A DNA stretch of 64,000 nucleotides from assembly GCF_039645995.1 (NCBI RefSeq), contig NZ_CP147920.1, positions 310,001 to 374,000 on the forward strand, given 5' to 3'. The translations under genes were made by a program, and so were the position numbers. Source of the DNA: Sulfurimonas sp. HSL3-1. Its GTDB lineage: Bacteria > Campylobacterota > Campylobacteria > Campylobacterales > Sulfurimonadaceae. Below, piece after piece: positions 52,312 through 61,678 of this stretch (position 1 is its first letter; the number at the start of each line of letters is the position of its first letter). The notes beneath the pieces are model-generated. The model saw only the letters and a program-made list of their open reading frames with translations. It was not told where the DNA came from and ran no database searches.

Positions 52312-55008
52312 TCAGTAGGCGATGCCCACGCCGAAGCGGACACTGTGGCGGTCCGACGCCAGCGGGGAGTCGCTGTAGTAATAGTCCACGGTGATGGGCA
52401 GCGGGAGTTTGTTGAACCAGAAGGTATCAAGTGTCAGCCCGGCCGAGGCCTCTGCGGTGTAGAGGTGCGGGGCCGAGGGGTTGAAAGATTCGAGGTCGTA
52501 GTAGGCGTACCCGGCGCGCAGGGCCTCGCGGCGGAGCGAAACGGGGAAGGTAAAGAAGTACGCGGAGAGGTTGAACACCTTGCGCAGCTCCGCATCGGCT
52601 TTGAGCGCGCTTTTGGCATACGTCGTGTCGCGCAGGGTCGGCATGACGACCGTCGAGGGGTCGTTCTCTTTGAGCTTGTCGGCGATGCCCGTCGCGAGTT
52701 TGACCCCCCGGGCGTCCACACCGTTGTCGGCGTCGCTCTGCGAGTACTGCCCGCCCAGGGCGAGGTAGCACTCGTGGCTCAGGTCGCGTTCCAGCGCCGA
52801 CTCCCCGCCCCAGGCAGTGTCCCCACGGTCGAAAGCGACATAGGGGCTCAAAGCGTAAAAGGCGTTGCGGTACATGCTGACACCGTACTGCTCGCTGCGT
52901 GCCAGGGGAAGGGAGAGCGAGATCGGGGTCCGGGTATCGGCCTCGTAGTCCTGGTAGTAGGCGGCCCGCAGTGCGCCGTATGCGTAGCCGCGCTGCCAAA
53001 AGGGGAGCTCCGCTTCCGCCGAGAAGCCGAAAGGACGGGGAGAGGGTTCGGTGGCATTGCGCTCGGGGGCGTCAATGACGCCGTAGGCGGTCACGGCGAA
53101 CTGCAGGAGGTACTCGCTGTTGGCGTAGCGCATCCCGCCGAGTGTGTATTCATCGACATTCCGGGTGACGAACGCGGAGAGGAGGTTGCGCGTCAGCGGG
53201 TCGGCGAAGTTAAGGGAGAGGTCAAAGAGCACGCCCGCGTCGCTGTCGCTGCCTAAGGCGACGTCCGTACCGCTGTAGTGCAGTTCAAGGGGGGAACGGT
53301 AGGGGTGTTCGAGGTCGAGAGCCTCCGCCGATGCATTCGTTTCCGAAGGGTTCTCCCCCGTGTGCTCGAAAAAGAGGGTGACCTCGTAGGGCGCCTCGTC
53401 GATCGTTTCGAGGGCTATCTTTTGATAGCGGTAGGCGTCCGCGCCCATCACGGCCGCCAGGGCATGGGTGTCGTCGATGAGGCGCGCTTCGAAGATGGTG
53501 TCGGCGGGGTGCGCCCGCGTGATCTTGCCGTTCTCGAAACGGAACAGTCCGGAACCGTGCGGCGTATTGGCGATGAAGTAGACGCGACCGCGGCTGTCGA
53601 CGCCGCTGACGTTCCCGTAGTAGCCCCGGAGGGAGAAGAGCGGGGTTTTGTTCCTGTAGAGGGTGCGCGTTTTGCCTTCACCCTGCACGAAATAGTAGAG
53701 GTTGTCTTCCCCGTCGATAAAGACGGAGGAGTTGGTCCGGGCATAAAAGCTGTCGCCGACATAGAGCTGCGGCTGGTCGAAGGAGGCGGGCACATCGAAG
53801 TAGACGGGGGTGCCGTCGCGGAGGTACCCCTCGATGACGCGGCCGGCCGTGCCGCTTATGAGGTGGGCGCCTTCTGTATAGAGTCCGGCCTCGATGCGCA
53901 GCGGAGAGGTGTAGGCGCTGCTCTGGGTCGCGTAGCGTCCTTCGGGGGTCCTGACGACTTTTCCGGCGCGGTAGCTGCCGCTTTCCCGGCTGAGTCTGCC
54001 GCTTTTCTTGTCGTAGACGACCAGCTCGGGGAAGCTTCTGCCGGTCGCGTTGACAGTGAAGTAGACGGCATCTTTATCGCCGTTGATCGGTGTGTAGAAC
54101 TGGGTGGCGGCGAGGGGCTTGCTTTCGACATCTTTCATCGCTTCCGCTTCCGAGGCCATCTTGTCCGCCCAGGTGTGCAGGGCCGTTTCAAAATCGTAGC
54201 CGATACTGCGCCTGGTCGTGCGATTGGTGAAGAAGGGCCAGAACCAGTTATACGAATGCAGCCGCCAGTAGGCATTGACGTCCGCCATCCCGAAGGTACT
54301 GGCCAGGTCGTACTGGTAAAAACCCCCCAGGGTGTAGAAATGCGAGCCGTAAAGGAAGTCGTAATGGGCATTGTAGACCCGTTCGGGCGTCAGGAGACCC
54401 GCCTTTGCCTGCTGTAGGGTCGCGGCTTTGAAACGGCCGCTGTAGAGTCGTCCTCCGTTACCGTGCCAGGATTCGTTGAGGACGGCATTCCCTTCGAGCA
54501 GAAAGCTGCTTTCAACGATGTTGGGCAGGGTGAACCAGGGCAGCAGGACGAAGCCGTTGCCGAAAACGGTGTGCAGCGTGCTGGAGACGGGGTTGTCCTT
54601 GACGTTCATCTGGTAGTTGTGGGCGCTTTCGTGGTAGAGCAGGGTGTTTAGCCAGGAGGTCGTGCTGAAGTAGTCGGCCATCAGGGCCCCGCCGCCGTAG
54701 TTGATCTGGCGGTTGATGGGATAGGGGGTGGAGAAGCCGTTGGCGATCTGGTTGTGGCTGGAGAGCAGGCCGACATAGAGCGTTTCGTCCATCGTGTAGC
54801 CGTAGAGCTCGTCATACTGCGGCAGCAGGACGTTTTCGACCGCGGCTGCTTCCCTTGCAACGGGGAGGTTCCCCTCCGTATAGATCAGTTCGCAGCCGCC
54901 GATCTTGGCCGTGAAGTAGGGCACGTCGCAGGGGACGGTACTGCTTTGCAGGAGCGCTGCGTGCAGGCCCAGCGCTGTGAGGATCAGAAGGGGTACCGTT
55001 CGGAACAT
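52312..55008 (-). CDS. HExxH metallopeptidase fused to a C-terminal outer-membrane barrel
   Basis: An 898-residue exported protein. Signal peptide (1 to about 18), an N-terminal domain with the zinc-peptidase motif HESAH (residues 126-130) and, 42 residues later, EGNAVLNE (E172), matching the gluzincin pattern HExxH...EGxAxxxE. A middle region (about 300-560) of short repeated beta strands resembles a beta-propeller. The C-terminal third (about 580-898) alternates strands and ends VRFGVGIAY, a barrel-like terminus. It would hold a peptidase domain at the outer membrane. No known family recognised; domain calls are by motif. Confidence 0.7.
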   Translation of the reverse strand: MFRTVPLLILTALGLHAALLQSSTVPCDVPYFTAKIGGCELIYTEGNLPVAREAAAVENVLLPQYDELYGYTMDETLYVGLLSSHNQIANGFSTPYPINRQINYGGGALMADYFSTTSWLNTLLYHESAHNYQMNVKDNPVSSTLHTVFGNGFVLLPWFTLPNIVESSFLLEGNAVLNESWHGNGGRLYSGRFKAATLQQAKAGLLTPERVYNAHYDFLYGSHFYTLGGFYQYDLASTFGMADVNAYWRLHSYNWFWPFFTNRTTRRSIGYDFETALHTWADKMASEAEAMKDVESKPLAATQFYTPINGDKDAVYFTVNATGRSFPELVVYDKKSGRLSRESGSYRAGKVVRTPEGRYATQSSAYTSPLRIEAGLYTEGAHLISGTAGRVIEGYLRDGTPVYFDVPASFDQPQLYVGDSFYARTNSSVFIDGEDNLYYFVQGEGKTRTLYRNKTPLFSLRGYYGNVSGVDSRGRVYFIANTPHGSGLFRFENGKITRAHPADTIFEARLIDDTHALAAVMGADAYRYQKIALETIDEAPYEVTLFFEHTGENPSETNASAEALDLEHPYRSPLELHYSGTDVALGSDSDAGVLFDLSLNFADPLTRNLLSAFVTRNVDEYTLGGMRYANSEYLLQFAVTAYGVIDAPERNATEPSPRPFGFSAEAELPFWQRGYAYGALRAAYYQDYEADTRTPISLSLPLARSEQYGVSMYRNAFYALSPYVAFDRGDTAWGGESALERDLSHECYLALGGQYSQSDADNGVDARGVKLATGIADKLKENDPSTVVMPTLRDTTYAKSALKADAELRKVFNLSAYFFTFPVSLRREALRAGYAYYDLESFNPSAPHLYTAEASAGLTLDTFWFNKLPLPITVDYYYSDSPLASDRHSVRFGVGIAY

Positions 55009-55150
55009 CTGTCAACCTCTGTTAAAAATTCCACAATTATAGTGGCTCCCCGTTTAGAAAGCAATCGGCGGAAAGAGGACGCCCGAGGCGGGGACGGGGC
55101 TGCGGAGAATTTAGCCGGGGGCTTCAGCGCCGCGGGGTATAATAACGGCT

Positions 55151-55921
55151 ATGAAAGATTCCGCAAGCTACCAAAAGAAGAAGCGTTTTTTCGAGGGGAT
55201 GATCACCCTTTACGGCCGCAATGCCGTGGAGGAGGTCCTGGATGACAACGCGGTCGAGATCCATGCGCTCCACCTGGCCGAGTCGAACAAGCAAGAGGGG
55301 GTGATCGACCGTATCACCGCCAAAGCCCGTGCACGGGACGTGGAGATCAAGTACCACTCCAAAGCGGCGCTGTCGCGCATATCACGGAATGCGAAACAGG
55401 ATCAGGGGGTCGCCCTCGATGTCATTGCGCCGTCCTATCAAAGCGCAGAGGCGCTGCTGGAATCGCCTGCGTCAAGCGGCCGGCTTCTGGCACTCGACGG
55501 CATTCACAACCCGCAGAACCTCGGGATGATCATCCGTTCGGCGGCGGCCGGGAACATCGACGGGATCCTGCTGCCCAAACAGGGCAGCGCCAAACTCTCT
55601 CCCCTGGTCATGAAAGCGAGCGCAGGGACGCTTTTCAAGCTGCCGATCTACTACTGCGATACGCTCCCGGAGATCCTGGAGACACTGCAGGCGCAGGGGT
55701 GGAGCATTTTTGGCCTCTCCTCCCACGCCGACGCGACGCTGCATACCCTTGCCGTGCCGGCGAAGACGGTCTTCGTGCTAGGCAATGAGAGCGAGGGAAT
55801 GAGCGACGCCGTGGCGGCGCACTGCAACGCGCGGGTGGCCATCCCGATGCAGCGGGGAGTCGAATCACTCAATGTCGCCGTGACGGCGGCGCTGCTGGCA
55901 TTTCTGCCGGCCGGGGAGTGA
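55151..55921 (+). CDS. rlmB: SpoU/TrmH-family rRNA 2'-O-methyltransferase (RlmB-like)
   Basis: A 256-residue SPOUT enzyme. An N-terminal substrate-binding domain (YGRNAVEEVLDD, about 17-28) precedes the catalytic domain with LDGIHNPQNLGMIIRSA (motif 1, about 115-131), VLGNESEGMSDAV (motif 2, about 210) and the knot IPMQRGVESLNVAVTAALLAF (motif 3). These are the signatures of 23S G2251 methyltransferase RlmB, but related tRNA enzymes share them. It is followed by the phospholipase gene after 4 nt. Confidence 0.9.
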   Translation: MKDSASYQKKKRFFEGMITLYGRNAVEEVLDDNAVEIHALHLAESNKQEGVIDRITAKARARDVEIKYHSKAALSRISRNAKQDQGVALDVIAPSYQSAEALLESPASSGRLLALDGIHNPQNLGMIIRSAAAGNIDGILLPKQGSAKLSPLVMKASAGTLFKLPIYYCDTLPEILETLQAQGWSIFGLSSHADATLHTLAVPAKTVFVLGNESEGMSDAVAAHCNARVAIPMQRGVESLNVAVTAALLAFLPAGE

Positions 55922-55925
55922 GCGC

Positions 55926-57077
55926 ATGAAGCGGGTTGCGTTGTGGCTGCTCCTGCTCTGTCTGGGGGCGATGGCGGAGAGCCAGTTCGAGACGGGGATG
56001 GAGCATTACCGCCAGGGGGACTACCCCGGTGCGTTTGCGATGTTCGAGGCCGCATACGAGGCATCGAAGGATGAGGACGCGGCCTATATGCTCGCCAGGA
56101 TGTACGAAAAGGGGGAGGGAGTCGACGCCGATCGCGCCAAGGCTGCGGCTTGGTACCGCCGTTCGGCGCGGCGCTACTTCGAATCCGCGGCAGACTCCTC
56201 GCTGCATCGGGAGAACAAACGGCTGCTGACGACCTACCGCGAACTCGACCCGGTCGAGGATAACGAGACCGCCGAGACGATCCGCAAAAGCATCATCTCC
56301 GATTTCGGCCTGAAGACCTTTCACGAGAACTACCTGCTCCCTTTCGGGTACCGTGAAGGCGTCTATGACAGCTATGTGCCTTCGGACCATTATAAGAACA
56401 TTGAAGCGGAGCTTCAGCTGAGCTTCCGCCTCGACTTTCTCCCCAACCTATTCGGCCTGAATGAGACCTATTCGGCCGCCTACACCCAGCGCTCTTTCTG
56501 GCAGGTGTATGCCGGCTCCGCACCCTTCCGGGAGACGAACTACCAGCCAGAACTCTTTGTCACCTTTCCGACGGCGTCGCACAAAGTGCCGATCAAGTCT
56601 GTCGCGGTCGGGTTTGCCCACCAGTCCAACGGACAGGGGAACATTACCCAGCAGGACCTCGGCGATATCAACGTCAGCAACCCGGGTGCCCTTACCCCCT
56701 ATCTGCGCAACCGTTCGCGTTCGTGGAACTATGCCTGGACGGAGGCCGTCTTCCAGACGGGCAGCCTCTTTACGGCGCTGAAGTTCTGGTACCGCTTCAA
56801 AGAGAAGGACGAGGACGACAACCCGGACCTGACCGATTATCTGGGGTACGGGTCGGTGCGCCTGGTGCTGCCCTACGGTAAAAGTATGACTAGCCTTCTG
56901 CTGCGGCAGAATTTCGTGACGGGCAAGGGGGCGCAGCAGCTGATCTGGACCTATCCGCTCTCGCACCGCGAGAACGTCTTCTGGTGTCTGAAGGCCTTCA
57001 CCGGCTACGGCGAGAGCCTCATCGACTACAACAACTACGTGACGAAGTTTTCGATCGGGTTCAGCTTTTCGCGTTAG
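55926..57077 (+). CDS. pldA: Sel1-repeat/outer-membrane phospholipase A fusion
   Basis: A 383-residue protein: signal peptide (about 1-17), then tetratricopeptide/Sel1-like repeats (about 20-90, ETGMEHYRQGDYPGAFAMF, AAYMLARMYEKGEG), then OMPLA. The OMPLA part has the catalytic HQSNG with H232 and S234, and RSWN with N268 as the likely triad partner. A calcium-dependent outer-membrane phospholipase hydrolyses phospholipids displaced to the outer leaflet. The Sel1 part, not present in E. coli PldA, may bind a partner. The gene follows rlmB by 4 nt. Confidence 0.9.
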   Translation: MKRVALWLLLLCLGAMAESQFETGMEHYRQGDYPGAFAMFEAAYEASKDEDAAYMLARMYEKGEGVDADRAKAAAWYRRSARRYFESAADSSLHRENKRLLTTYRELDPVEDNETAETIRKSIISDFGLKTFHENYLLPFGYREGVYDSYVPSDHYKNIEAELQLSFRLDFLPNLFGLNETYSAAYTQRSFWQVYAGSAPFRETNYQPELFVTFPTASHKVPIKSVAVGFAHQSNGQGNITQQDLGDINVSNPGALTPYLRNRSRSWNYAWTEAVFQTGSLFTALKFWYRFKEKDEDDNPDLTDYLGYGSVRLVLPYGKSMTSLLLRQNFVTGKGAQQLIWTYPLSHRENVFWCLKAFTGYGESLIDYNNYVTKFSIGFSFSR

Positions 57078-57083
57078 CGGCGC

Positions 57084-57404
57084 CTAGGAGAACATGATCT
57101 CGTAGGGGCGGCGGATCGATTCGACGACCTCGCCGACGCTCATATGGCGGCTTTTACGCAGGAACTCCCGGCCGTCGAGGAAGACGAGGAGGGTCGGAAT
57201 TGCGAAGACGCTGTAGTGCGAAGCGATCTCGGGGGATTCGGAGATGTCGATACTGACGATCTCGACGGCGTCGAAGTTGGTTTCGATCGCGTCGACGAGT
57301 TTGGGCTTGAGGGCGTGGCAGACGTTGCAGGTCGGCGCGCTGAAATAGAGCATGACCGCCGGTTTTTCCCGGAGGGTGTTTTCGATCTCTGTGAGTGTTT
57401 GCAT
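57084..57404 (-). CDS. Thioredoxin-family protein
   Basis: A 106-residue cytoplasmic thioredoxin fold. Active site CNVC (SAPTCNVCHALKP, about residues 24-27), shared cis-Pro region AIPTLLVF. The redox pair CNVC differs from the standard CGPC, so the redox potential and partner may differ. The gene converges on pldA with a 6-nt gap. Confidence 0.88.
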   Translation of the reverse strand: MQTLTEIENTLREKPAVMLYFSAPTCNVCHALKPKLVDAIETNFDAVEIVSIDISESPEIASHYSVFAIPTLLVFLDGREFLRKSRHMSVGEVVESIRRPYEIMFS

Positions 57405-57424
57405 AACCGAATTTTACCCCACAA

Positions 57425-58162
57425 TCACGCAATTATGTCGAAGATGGCTTCGCGCTTCCCTTTTTTCTCGAGAATCTCCCGGCAGGCGAGTCCGGGGATC
57501 TGCGAAGCGAGCAGGGCGTCGATCGTTTCATAGCGGTGCTGCGAGAGGTGGCGCAGCACGATGCCGCGGTATGCCTTCGCCCAGTGGCTGACGACCTTCC
57601 CCTCTTTCATGAACTTCATCGTCGTGACGGGATTTGTAGGTTTGAAGAACTTGTCGTAGTAGCCGGCGCGCAGGTCGAGGATTTCGTCATTGCCGATCAG
57701 GGCGTCGAGCGGGGCGTTGAAGGTATCCTTATAATAGCGTTCGGGCGCGATGCCGCCGACAGTATTGCCCTGCTTTACTTTATAGGTGGGGATGAGGTCG
57801 CCGCCGCGCAACGGGCCGAAGAGGTTGGAGAAGATGATGAGCCGCTCCTGCAGATAGGCGCTCGCTTCCGCCTCGAGGGAGGGGTAGTCAAGGTAGTCAT
57901 AGGCGACGCCGTCGTAGCGTTCAACGGCGGGCAGGGTCGGTGCGCTGTAGAGGTCGGCGATATAGGCCCGGGCATCTTCGGCTTTTTTCAGGCCGAAGAG
58001 GGCGAGCACCTGGGCAAGGTTATCACCGCCGACGATACCGTTATAGGTGTCAAGGATCGCTTTGCGGGACGCCAGGCCGAAGAGGAGGTTGTCGTTGTTG
58101 ATGCTGGCGGGATCGCCGCCGCTGCGTTTGCCTTCGGAGGGGGAGAAAAGGGTGAAAATCAT
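57425..58162 (-). CDS. yaaA: YaaA-family peroxide-stress protein
   Basis: A 245-residue protein of the YaaA/DUF328 (UPF0246) family, which limits iron-driven damage during peroxide stress. MIFTLFSPSEGKR opens the domain; the C-terminal KVVSHWAKAYRGIVLRHL follows the family pattern. The ATG at 58162 is chosen to start at this conserved MIF..SP; ten upstream codons in frame have no good ribosome site. It lies divergent to the tRNA cluster. Confidence 0.87.
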   Translation of the reverse strand: MIFTLFSPSEGKRSGGDPASINNDNLLFGLASRKAILDTYNGIVGGDNLAQVLALFGLKKAEDARAYIADLYSAPTLPAVERYDGVAYDYLDYPSLEAEASAYLQERLIIFSNLFGPLRGGDLIPTYKVKQGNTVGGIAPERYYKDTFNAPLDALIGNDEILDLRAGYYDKFFKPTNPVTTMKFMKEGKVVSHWAKAYRGIVLRHLSQHRYETIDALLASQIPGLACREILEKKGKREAIFDIIA

Positions 58163-58210
58163 GCTGAAATCTCTTTTTTGCATATTGTACAAAATTTTTT
58201 CAATTTAGTC

Positions 58211-58239
58211 TTGACATGAGGGGTTAAATCGACTATAAT
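58211..58239 (+). promoter_or_regulatory. Consensus sigma-70 promoter of the tRNA cluster
   Basis: TTGACA (58211-58216) and TATAAT (58234-58239), 17 bp apart: a perfect consensus pair, 20 nt before the first tRNA. Suits the high output needed for tRNAs. Confidence 0.9.
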
Positions 58240-58259
58240 TCTGGCTCAATTTCAAATAC

Positions 58260-58335
58260 GCCGGCATAGCTCAGCTGGTAGAGCAACTGATTTGTAATCA
58301 GTAGGCCCGGGATTCGACTTCTCGTGCCGGCACCA
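58260..58335 (+). tRNA. tRNA-Thr (TGT)
   Basis: 76 nt; acceptor GCCGGCA/TGCCGGC, anticodon loop TTTGTAA, T loop TTCGACT, encoded CCA. Confidence 0.95.
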
Positions 58336-58390
58336 TCTTGAAATTGAATTTTCATTTAGAAACAGTGTTAGACCAGATTTAACAGGCCGT

Positions 58391-58476
<86 letters not shown>

Positions 58477-58478
58477 TT

Positions 58479-58555
<77 letters not shown>

Positions 58556-58639
58556 CTGGGAGCTGTAGTATAAGTTGTTTACTACTTCACAACTACATAA
58601 ATAGTTTTTAGTTTCCCATTATTACTTTATAGATTACAT

Positions 58640-58714
<75 letters not shown>

Positions 58715-58793
58715 CGGAACGTTTGGGTACGTTTCCCTGTAATGACAAAGTAATAATTGGAGCCTAAAAAGCTATTTTGTACGCTTTATCTGG

Positions 58794-58799
58794 TATAAT
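58794..58799 (+). promoter_or_regulatory. Extended -10 upstream of tuf
   Basis: TATAAT preceded by TGG, 35 nt before the tuf ATG; no clear -35. Suggests tuf has its own promoter in addition to read-through from the tRNAs. Confidence 0.55.
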
Positions 58800-58834
58800 T
58801 CCGTTTCCATTAATTCTTAAAGTCGGAGGACACA

Positions 58835-60034
58835 ATGGCAAAAGAAAAATTTGAACGTACGAAACCGCACGTTAACATCGGTACCATCGGTCACGTTGAC
58901 CACGGTAAAACTACACTGACTGCTGCGATCACAGCGGTACTCGCTACTAAAGGTGAAGCGGAGCTGATGGACTACGATCAGATCGACAACGCACCGGAAG
59001 AGCGCGAGCGCGGTATTACGATCGCAACGTCTCACGTTGAATACGAAACAGACAACCGCCACTATGCGCACGTTGACTGTCCGGGCCACGCCGACTACGT
59101 TAAGAACATGATTACGGGTGCGGCACAGATGGACGGTGCTATCCTCGTTGTTTCTGCAGCAGACGGCCCGATGCCGCAAACACGTGAGCATATCCTCCTG
59201 TCTCGCCAGGTCGGTGTCCCTTACATCGTTGTCTTCATGAACAAAGAAGATATGGTTGACGACGAAGAACTCCTCGAGCTCGTTGAGATGGAAATCCGCG
59301 AACTGCTCGACCAGTACGAGTTCCCGGGTGACGATACTCCGATCGTTGCAGGTTCTGCACTGAAAGCACTGGAAGAAGCAAAAGCTGGTGAAGTTGGCGA
59401 GTGGGGCGAAAAAATCCTCAAGCTGATGGACGCAGTTGACGAGTACATTCCGGAGCCGGAGCGCGAAACAGACAAAGACTTCCTGATGCCGGTTGAGGAC
59501 GTATTCTCTATCTCCGGTCGTGGTACAGTTGTTACTGGTCGTGTTGAGCGCGGTCAGGTCTGTGTCGGTGAGACGATTGAAATCGTCGGTATCAAAGACA
59601 CTCAGACTACAACAGTCACTGGTGTTGAAATGTTCCGTAAAGAGATGGATTGTGGTGTTGCGGGTGACAACTGTGGTGTCCTCCTCCGCGGTATCGCTAA
59701 AGAAGCTGTTGAGCGCGGCCAGGTTCTCTGTAAGCCGGGTTCAATCACTCCGCACACGAAATTCGAAGCAGAAGTCTACATCCTCTCTAAAGAGGAAGGT
59801 GGCCGCCATACTCCGTTCTTCAACGGTTACCGCCCGCAGTTCTACGTCCGTACAACAGACGTAACTGGTGCGATCACTCTGCCGGAAGGTACAGAGATGG
59901 TTATGCCGGGTGACAACGTTGCAATCGTCGCTGAACTCATCGCTCCGATCGCGATGGAAGAAGGTACACGCTTCGCGATTCGCGAAGGTGGCCGTACAGT
60001 CGGCGCCGGCGTCGTTTCCAAAATCCTTGCGTAA
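58835..60034 (+). CDS. tuf: Elongation factor Tu
   Basis: A 399-residue translational GTPase delivering aminoacyl-tRNA. G1 loop GHVDHGKT (19-26), DCPGHADY (G3), NKEDMVDD (NKxD, G4), and a full domain 2/3 ending [20 protein letters not shown] precedes the ATG. Codon choice is visibly more T-ended than in the metabolic genes, as expected of a very highly expressed gene. Followed by rpmG. Confidence 0.98.
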   Translation: MAKEKFERTKPHVNIGTIGHVDHGKTTLTAAITAVLATKGEAELMDYDQIDNAPEERERGITIATSHVEYETDNRHYAHVDCPGHADYVKNMITGAAQMDGAILVVSAADGPMPQTREHILLSRQVGVPYIVVFMNKEDMVDDEELLELVEMEIRELLDQYEFPGDDTPIVAGSALKALEEAKAGEVGEWGEKILKLMDAVDEYIPEPERETDKDFLMPVEDVFSISGRGTVVTGRVERGQVCVGETIEIVGIKDTQTTTVTGVEMFRKEMDCGVAGDNCGVLLRGIAKEAVERGQVLCKPGSITPHTKFEAEVYILSKEEGGRHTPFFNGYRPQFYVRTTDVTGAITLPEGTEMVMPGDNVAIVAELIAPIAMEEGTRFAIREGGRTVGAGVVSKILA

Positions 60035-60049
60035 TCGGGCTACCCGATT
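60033..60049 (+). other. Stem-loop between tuf and rpmG
   Basis: AATCGGG (60033-60039) pairs with CCCGATT (60043-60049) around CTA, starting within the tuf stop codon; no T-run. A possible processing or stabilising hairpin. Confidence 0.5.
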
Positions 60050-60068
60050 CGCAAACTAGGAAAAAACC

Positions 60069-60221
60069 ATGCGTGAAAATATCCACCTCGCTTGTGAAAA
60101 GTGCACACGTCGCAACTATCACACAAGCAAAAACAAGAAGACGCACACTGAGAAATTCTCTGTGCGCAAATACTGCAAGTTCTGCCGCGAACATACGGTT
60201 CACAAAGAAGCAAAACTGTAA
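60069..60221 (+). CDS. rpmG: Ribosomal protein bL33
   Basis: A 50-residue protein (MRENIHLACEKCTRRNYHTS...). Cysteine pairs CEKC (9-12) and CKFC (36-39) form a zinc ribbon, so this is the Cys-bearing (C+) bL33. AGGAA lies upstream. It sits in the usual tuf-rpmG-tRNA(Trp)-secE order. Confidence 0.96.
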   Translation: MRENIHLACEKCTRRNYHTSKNKKTHTEKFSVRKYCKFCREHTVHKEAKL

Positions 60222-60225
60222 GTTG

Positions 60226-60243
60226 TTCTCCCGCTCGGGAGAA
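60226..60243 (+). other. Stem-loop between rpmG and tRNA-Trp
   Basis: TTCTCCC (60226-60232) pairs with GGGAGAA (60237-60243) around GCTC, 4 nt before the tRNA. Probably helps process the mixed mRNA-tRNA transcript. Confidence 0.5.
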
Positions 60244-60247
60244 TCAT

Positions 60248-60323
60248 AGGCGAATAGCTCCAATGGTAGAGCGCCGGATTCCAAATCCGATGGTTGGGGG
60301 TTCGAGTCCCTCTTCGCCTGCCA
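60248..60323 (+). tRNA. tRNA-Trp (CCA)
   Basis: 76 nt; acceptor AGGCGAA/TTCGCCT, anticodon loop TTCCAAA, T loop TTCGAGT, encoded CCA. Embedded between rpmG and secE. Confidence 0.95.
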
Positions 60324-60428
60324 CATTCCTGATCAATGCAGCCTGTGGGCTTCAGTTATCGCGAATGTCAATGGGTACCTCGAAAAATCTCCGCGTCAGG
60401 TTCTTCGAGGTGCGCAAGAGGAATAGAA

Positions 60429-60614
60429 ATGAAATCAACACTTAGCAGTTATGTCAGAAACGCCCGCATCGAGCTCTCTAAAGTCATTTTCCCGACTAAA
60501 GCGCAGGTGAAACAGGCGTTCATCGCCGTCGTGGTGGTGGTTGCTTTCGTTTCGATCTTTTTGGCACTTGTAGACCTGATCATGTCTTCATCACTGTCAG
60601 CGATTTTGGGCTAA
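60429..60614 (+). CDS. secE: Preprotein translocase subunit SecE
   Basis: A 61-residue single-helix SecE (membrane helix about 32-56) with the amphipathic RNARIELSKVIFPTKAQVKQ before it. The ATG at 60429 is chosen because homology and the nusG spacing fit; a longer in-frame reading upstream is not conserved. Followed by nusG. Confidence 0.95.
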   Translation: MKSTLSSYVRNARIELSKVIFPTKAQVKQAFIAVVVVVAFVSIFLALVDLIMSSSLSAILG

Positions 60615-60624
60615 GGGAGAACAT

Positions 60625-61155
60625 ATGGCACATCAATGGTATTCTATCCAGACCTATGCAGGCAGCGAACGCAGCGTTAAAAACGCGATCCTCAACCTGG
60701 TCGACGAGCATAACCTCGGCGACAAGATTAAAGAGGTCGTCGTCCCGACGGAAGACGTCATCGAGGTCAAAGACGGTAAGAAAAAGATCAGTGAACGTTC
60801 CCTCTATTCCGGTTACGTTTTTATCAATGTCGATCTCGACACGCCGACGCAGCACCTGATCCAGTCGCTGCCGCGCGTCTCCGGGTTCATCGGTGAGGCT
60901 AACCACCCGACGCCGCTGAGCGACAACGACATTAACACGATCCTCGACCGCGTCGAGAACCGCGCGGCGCCGAAACCAAAGGTCTACTTCGAAAACGGCG
61001 AGATGGTCCGCATCATCGACGGCCCGTTCGCGAACTTTACGGGTACGGTCGACGAGTACGACCTCGAACACGGTACGCTCAAACTCAATGTTTCGATTTT
61101 TGGGCGCAGCACCCCGGTGGACATTTCGTACACCCAGGTCGAAAAAATTATTTAA
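60625..61155 (+). CDS. nusG: Transcription antitermination factor NusG
   Basis: A 176-residue NusG with the NGN domain (WYSIQTYAGSE at residues 5-15, LYSGYVFINVDL at about 60-71) and a C-terminal KOW domain (MVRIIDGPFANFTGTV). It binds RNA polymerase and couples it to ribosome or Rho. Located in the conserved secE-nusG-rplK order. Confidence 0.98.
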   Translation: MAHQWYSIQTYAGSERSVKNAILNLVDEHNLGDKIKEVVVPTEDVIEVKDGKKKISERSLYSGYVFINVDLDTPTQHLIQSLPRVSGFIGEANHPTPLSDNDINTILDRVENRAAPKPKVYFENGEMVRIIDGPFANFTGTVDEYDLEHGTLKLNVSIFGRSTPVDISYTQVEKII

Positions 61156-61179
61156 TCTTACAAAGGAAAAGGAAGCACA

Positions 61180-61605
61180 ATGGCAAAGAAAGTCATGGGT
61201 TATATCAAGTTGCAAATTCAAGCCGGCGCTGCCAACCCGGCACCTCCGGTCGGTCCTGCGCTGGGTCAGCGCGGCGTCAACATCATGGAATTCTGTAAAG
61301 CATTCAATGAGAAGACAAAAGACAAAGCGGGCTTCAAAGTTCCGACCATCATTACGGTCTACAACGACAGAAGCTTCTCTTTCGTCACAAAACAGCCGCC
61401 GGCGTCTGCACTGCTGATGAAAGCAGCCGGCATCAAGAAGGGTTCTGACAACCCGCTGAAAAACAAAGTCGCCAAGATCACGAAGGCGCAGCTGATGGAA
61501 GTCGTCAAGATGAAAATCGCCGACCTTAACACGGACGACGAAGAGATGGCAGCGAACATCCTCGCCGGTTCTGCCCGTTCTATGGGCCTCGAAATTACAG
61601 AGTAA
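61180..61605 (+). CDS. rplK: Ribosomal protein uL11
   Basis: A 141-residue uL11 ([36 protein letters not shown]). It forms the base of the GTPase stalk together with the L10/L12 complex encoded downstream. AGGAAAAGGA precedes the ATG. Confidence 0.98.
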   Translation: MAKKVMGYIKLQIQAGAANPAPPVGPALGQRGVNIMEFCKAFNEKTKDKAGFKVPTIITVYNDRSFSFVTKQPPASALLMKAAGIKKGSDNPLKNKVAKITKAQLMEVVKMKIADLNTDDEEMAANILAGSARSMGLEITE

Positions 61606-61620
61606 CTGTAAGCAATCGAA

Positions 61621-61642
61621 CTATCTTCGACCGCAAAGATAG
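61621..61642 (+). other. Stem-loop in the rplK-rplA gap
   Basis: CTATCTT (61621-61627) pairs with AAGATAG (61636-61642). The loop is CGACCGCA. It sits about 37 nt before rplA. It could be a processing or L1 regulatory element; unproven. Confidence 0.4.
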
Positions 61643-61678
61643 AAAAAAACTGCGGCAGAATAAATTCAGGAGAATAAA

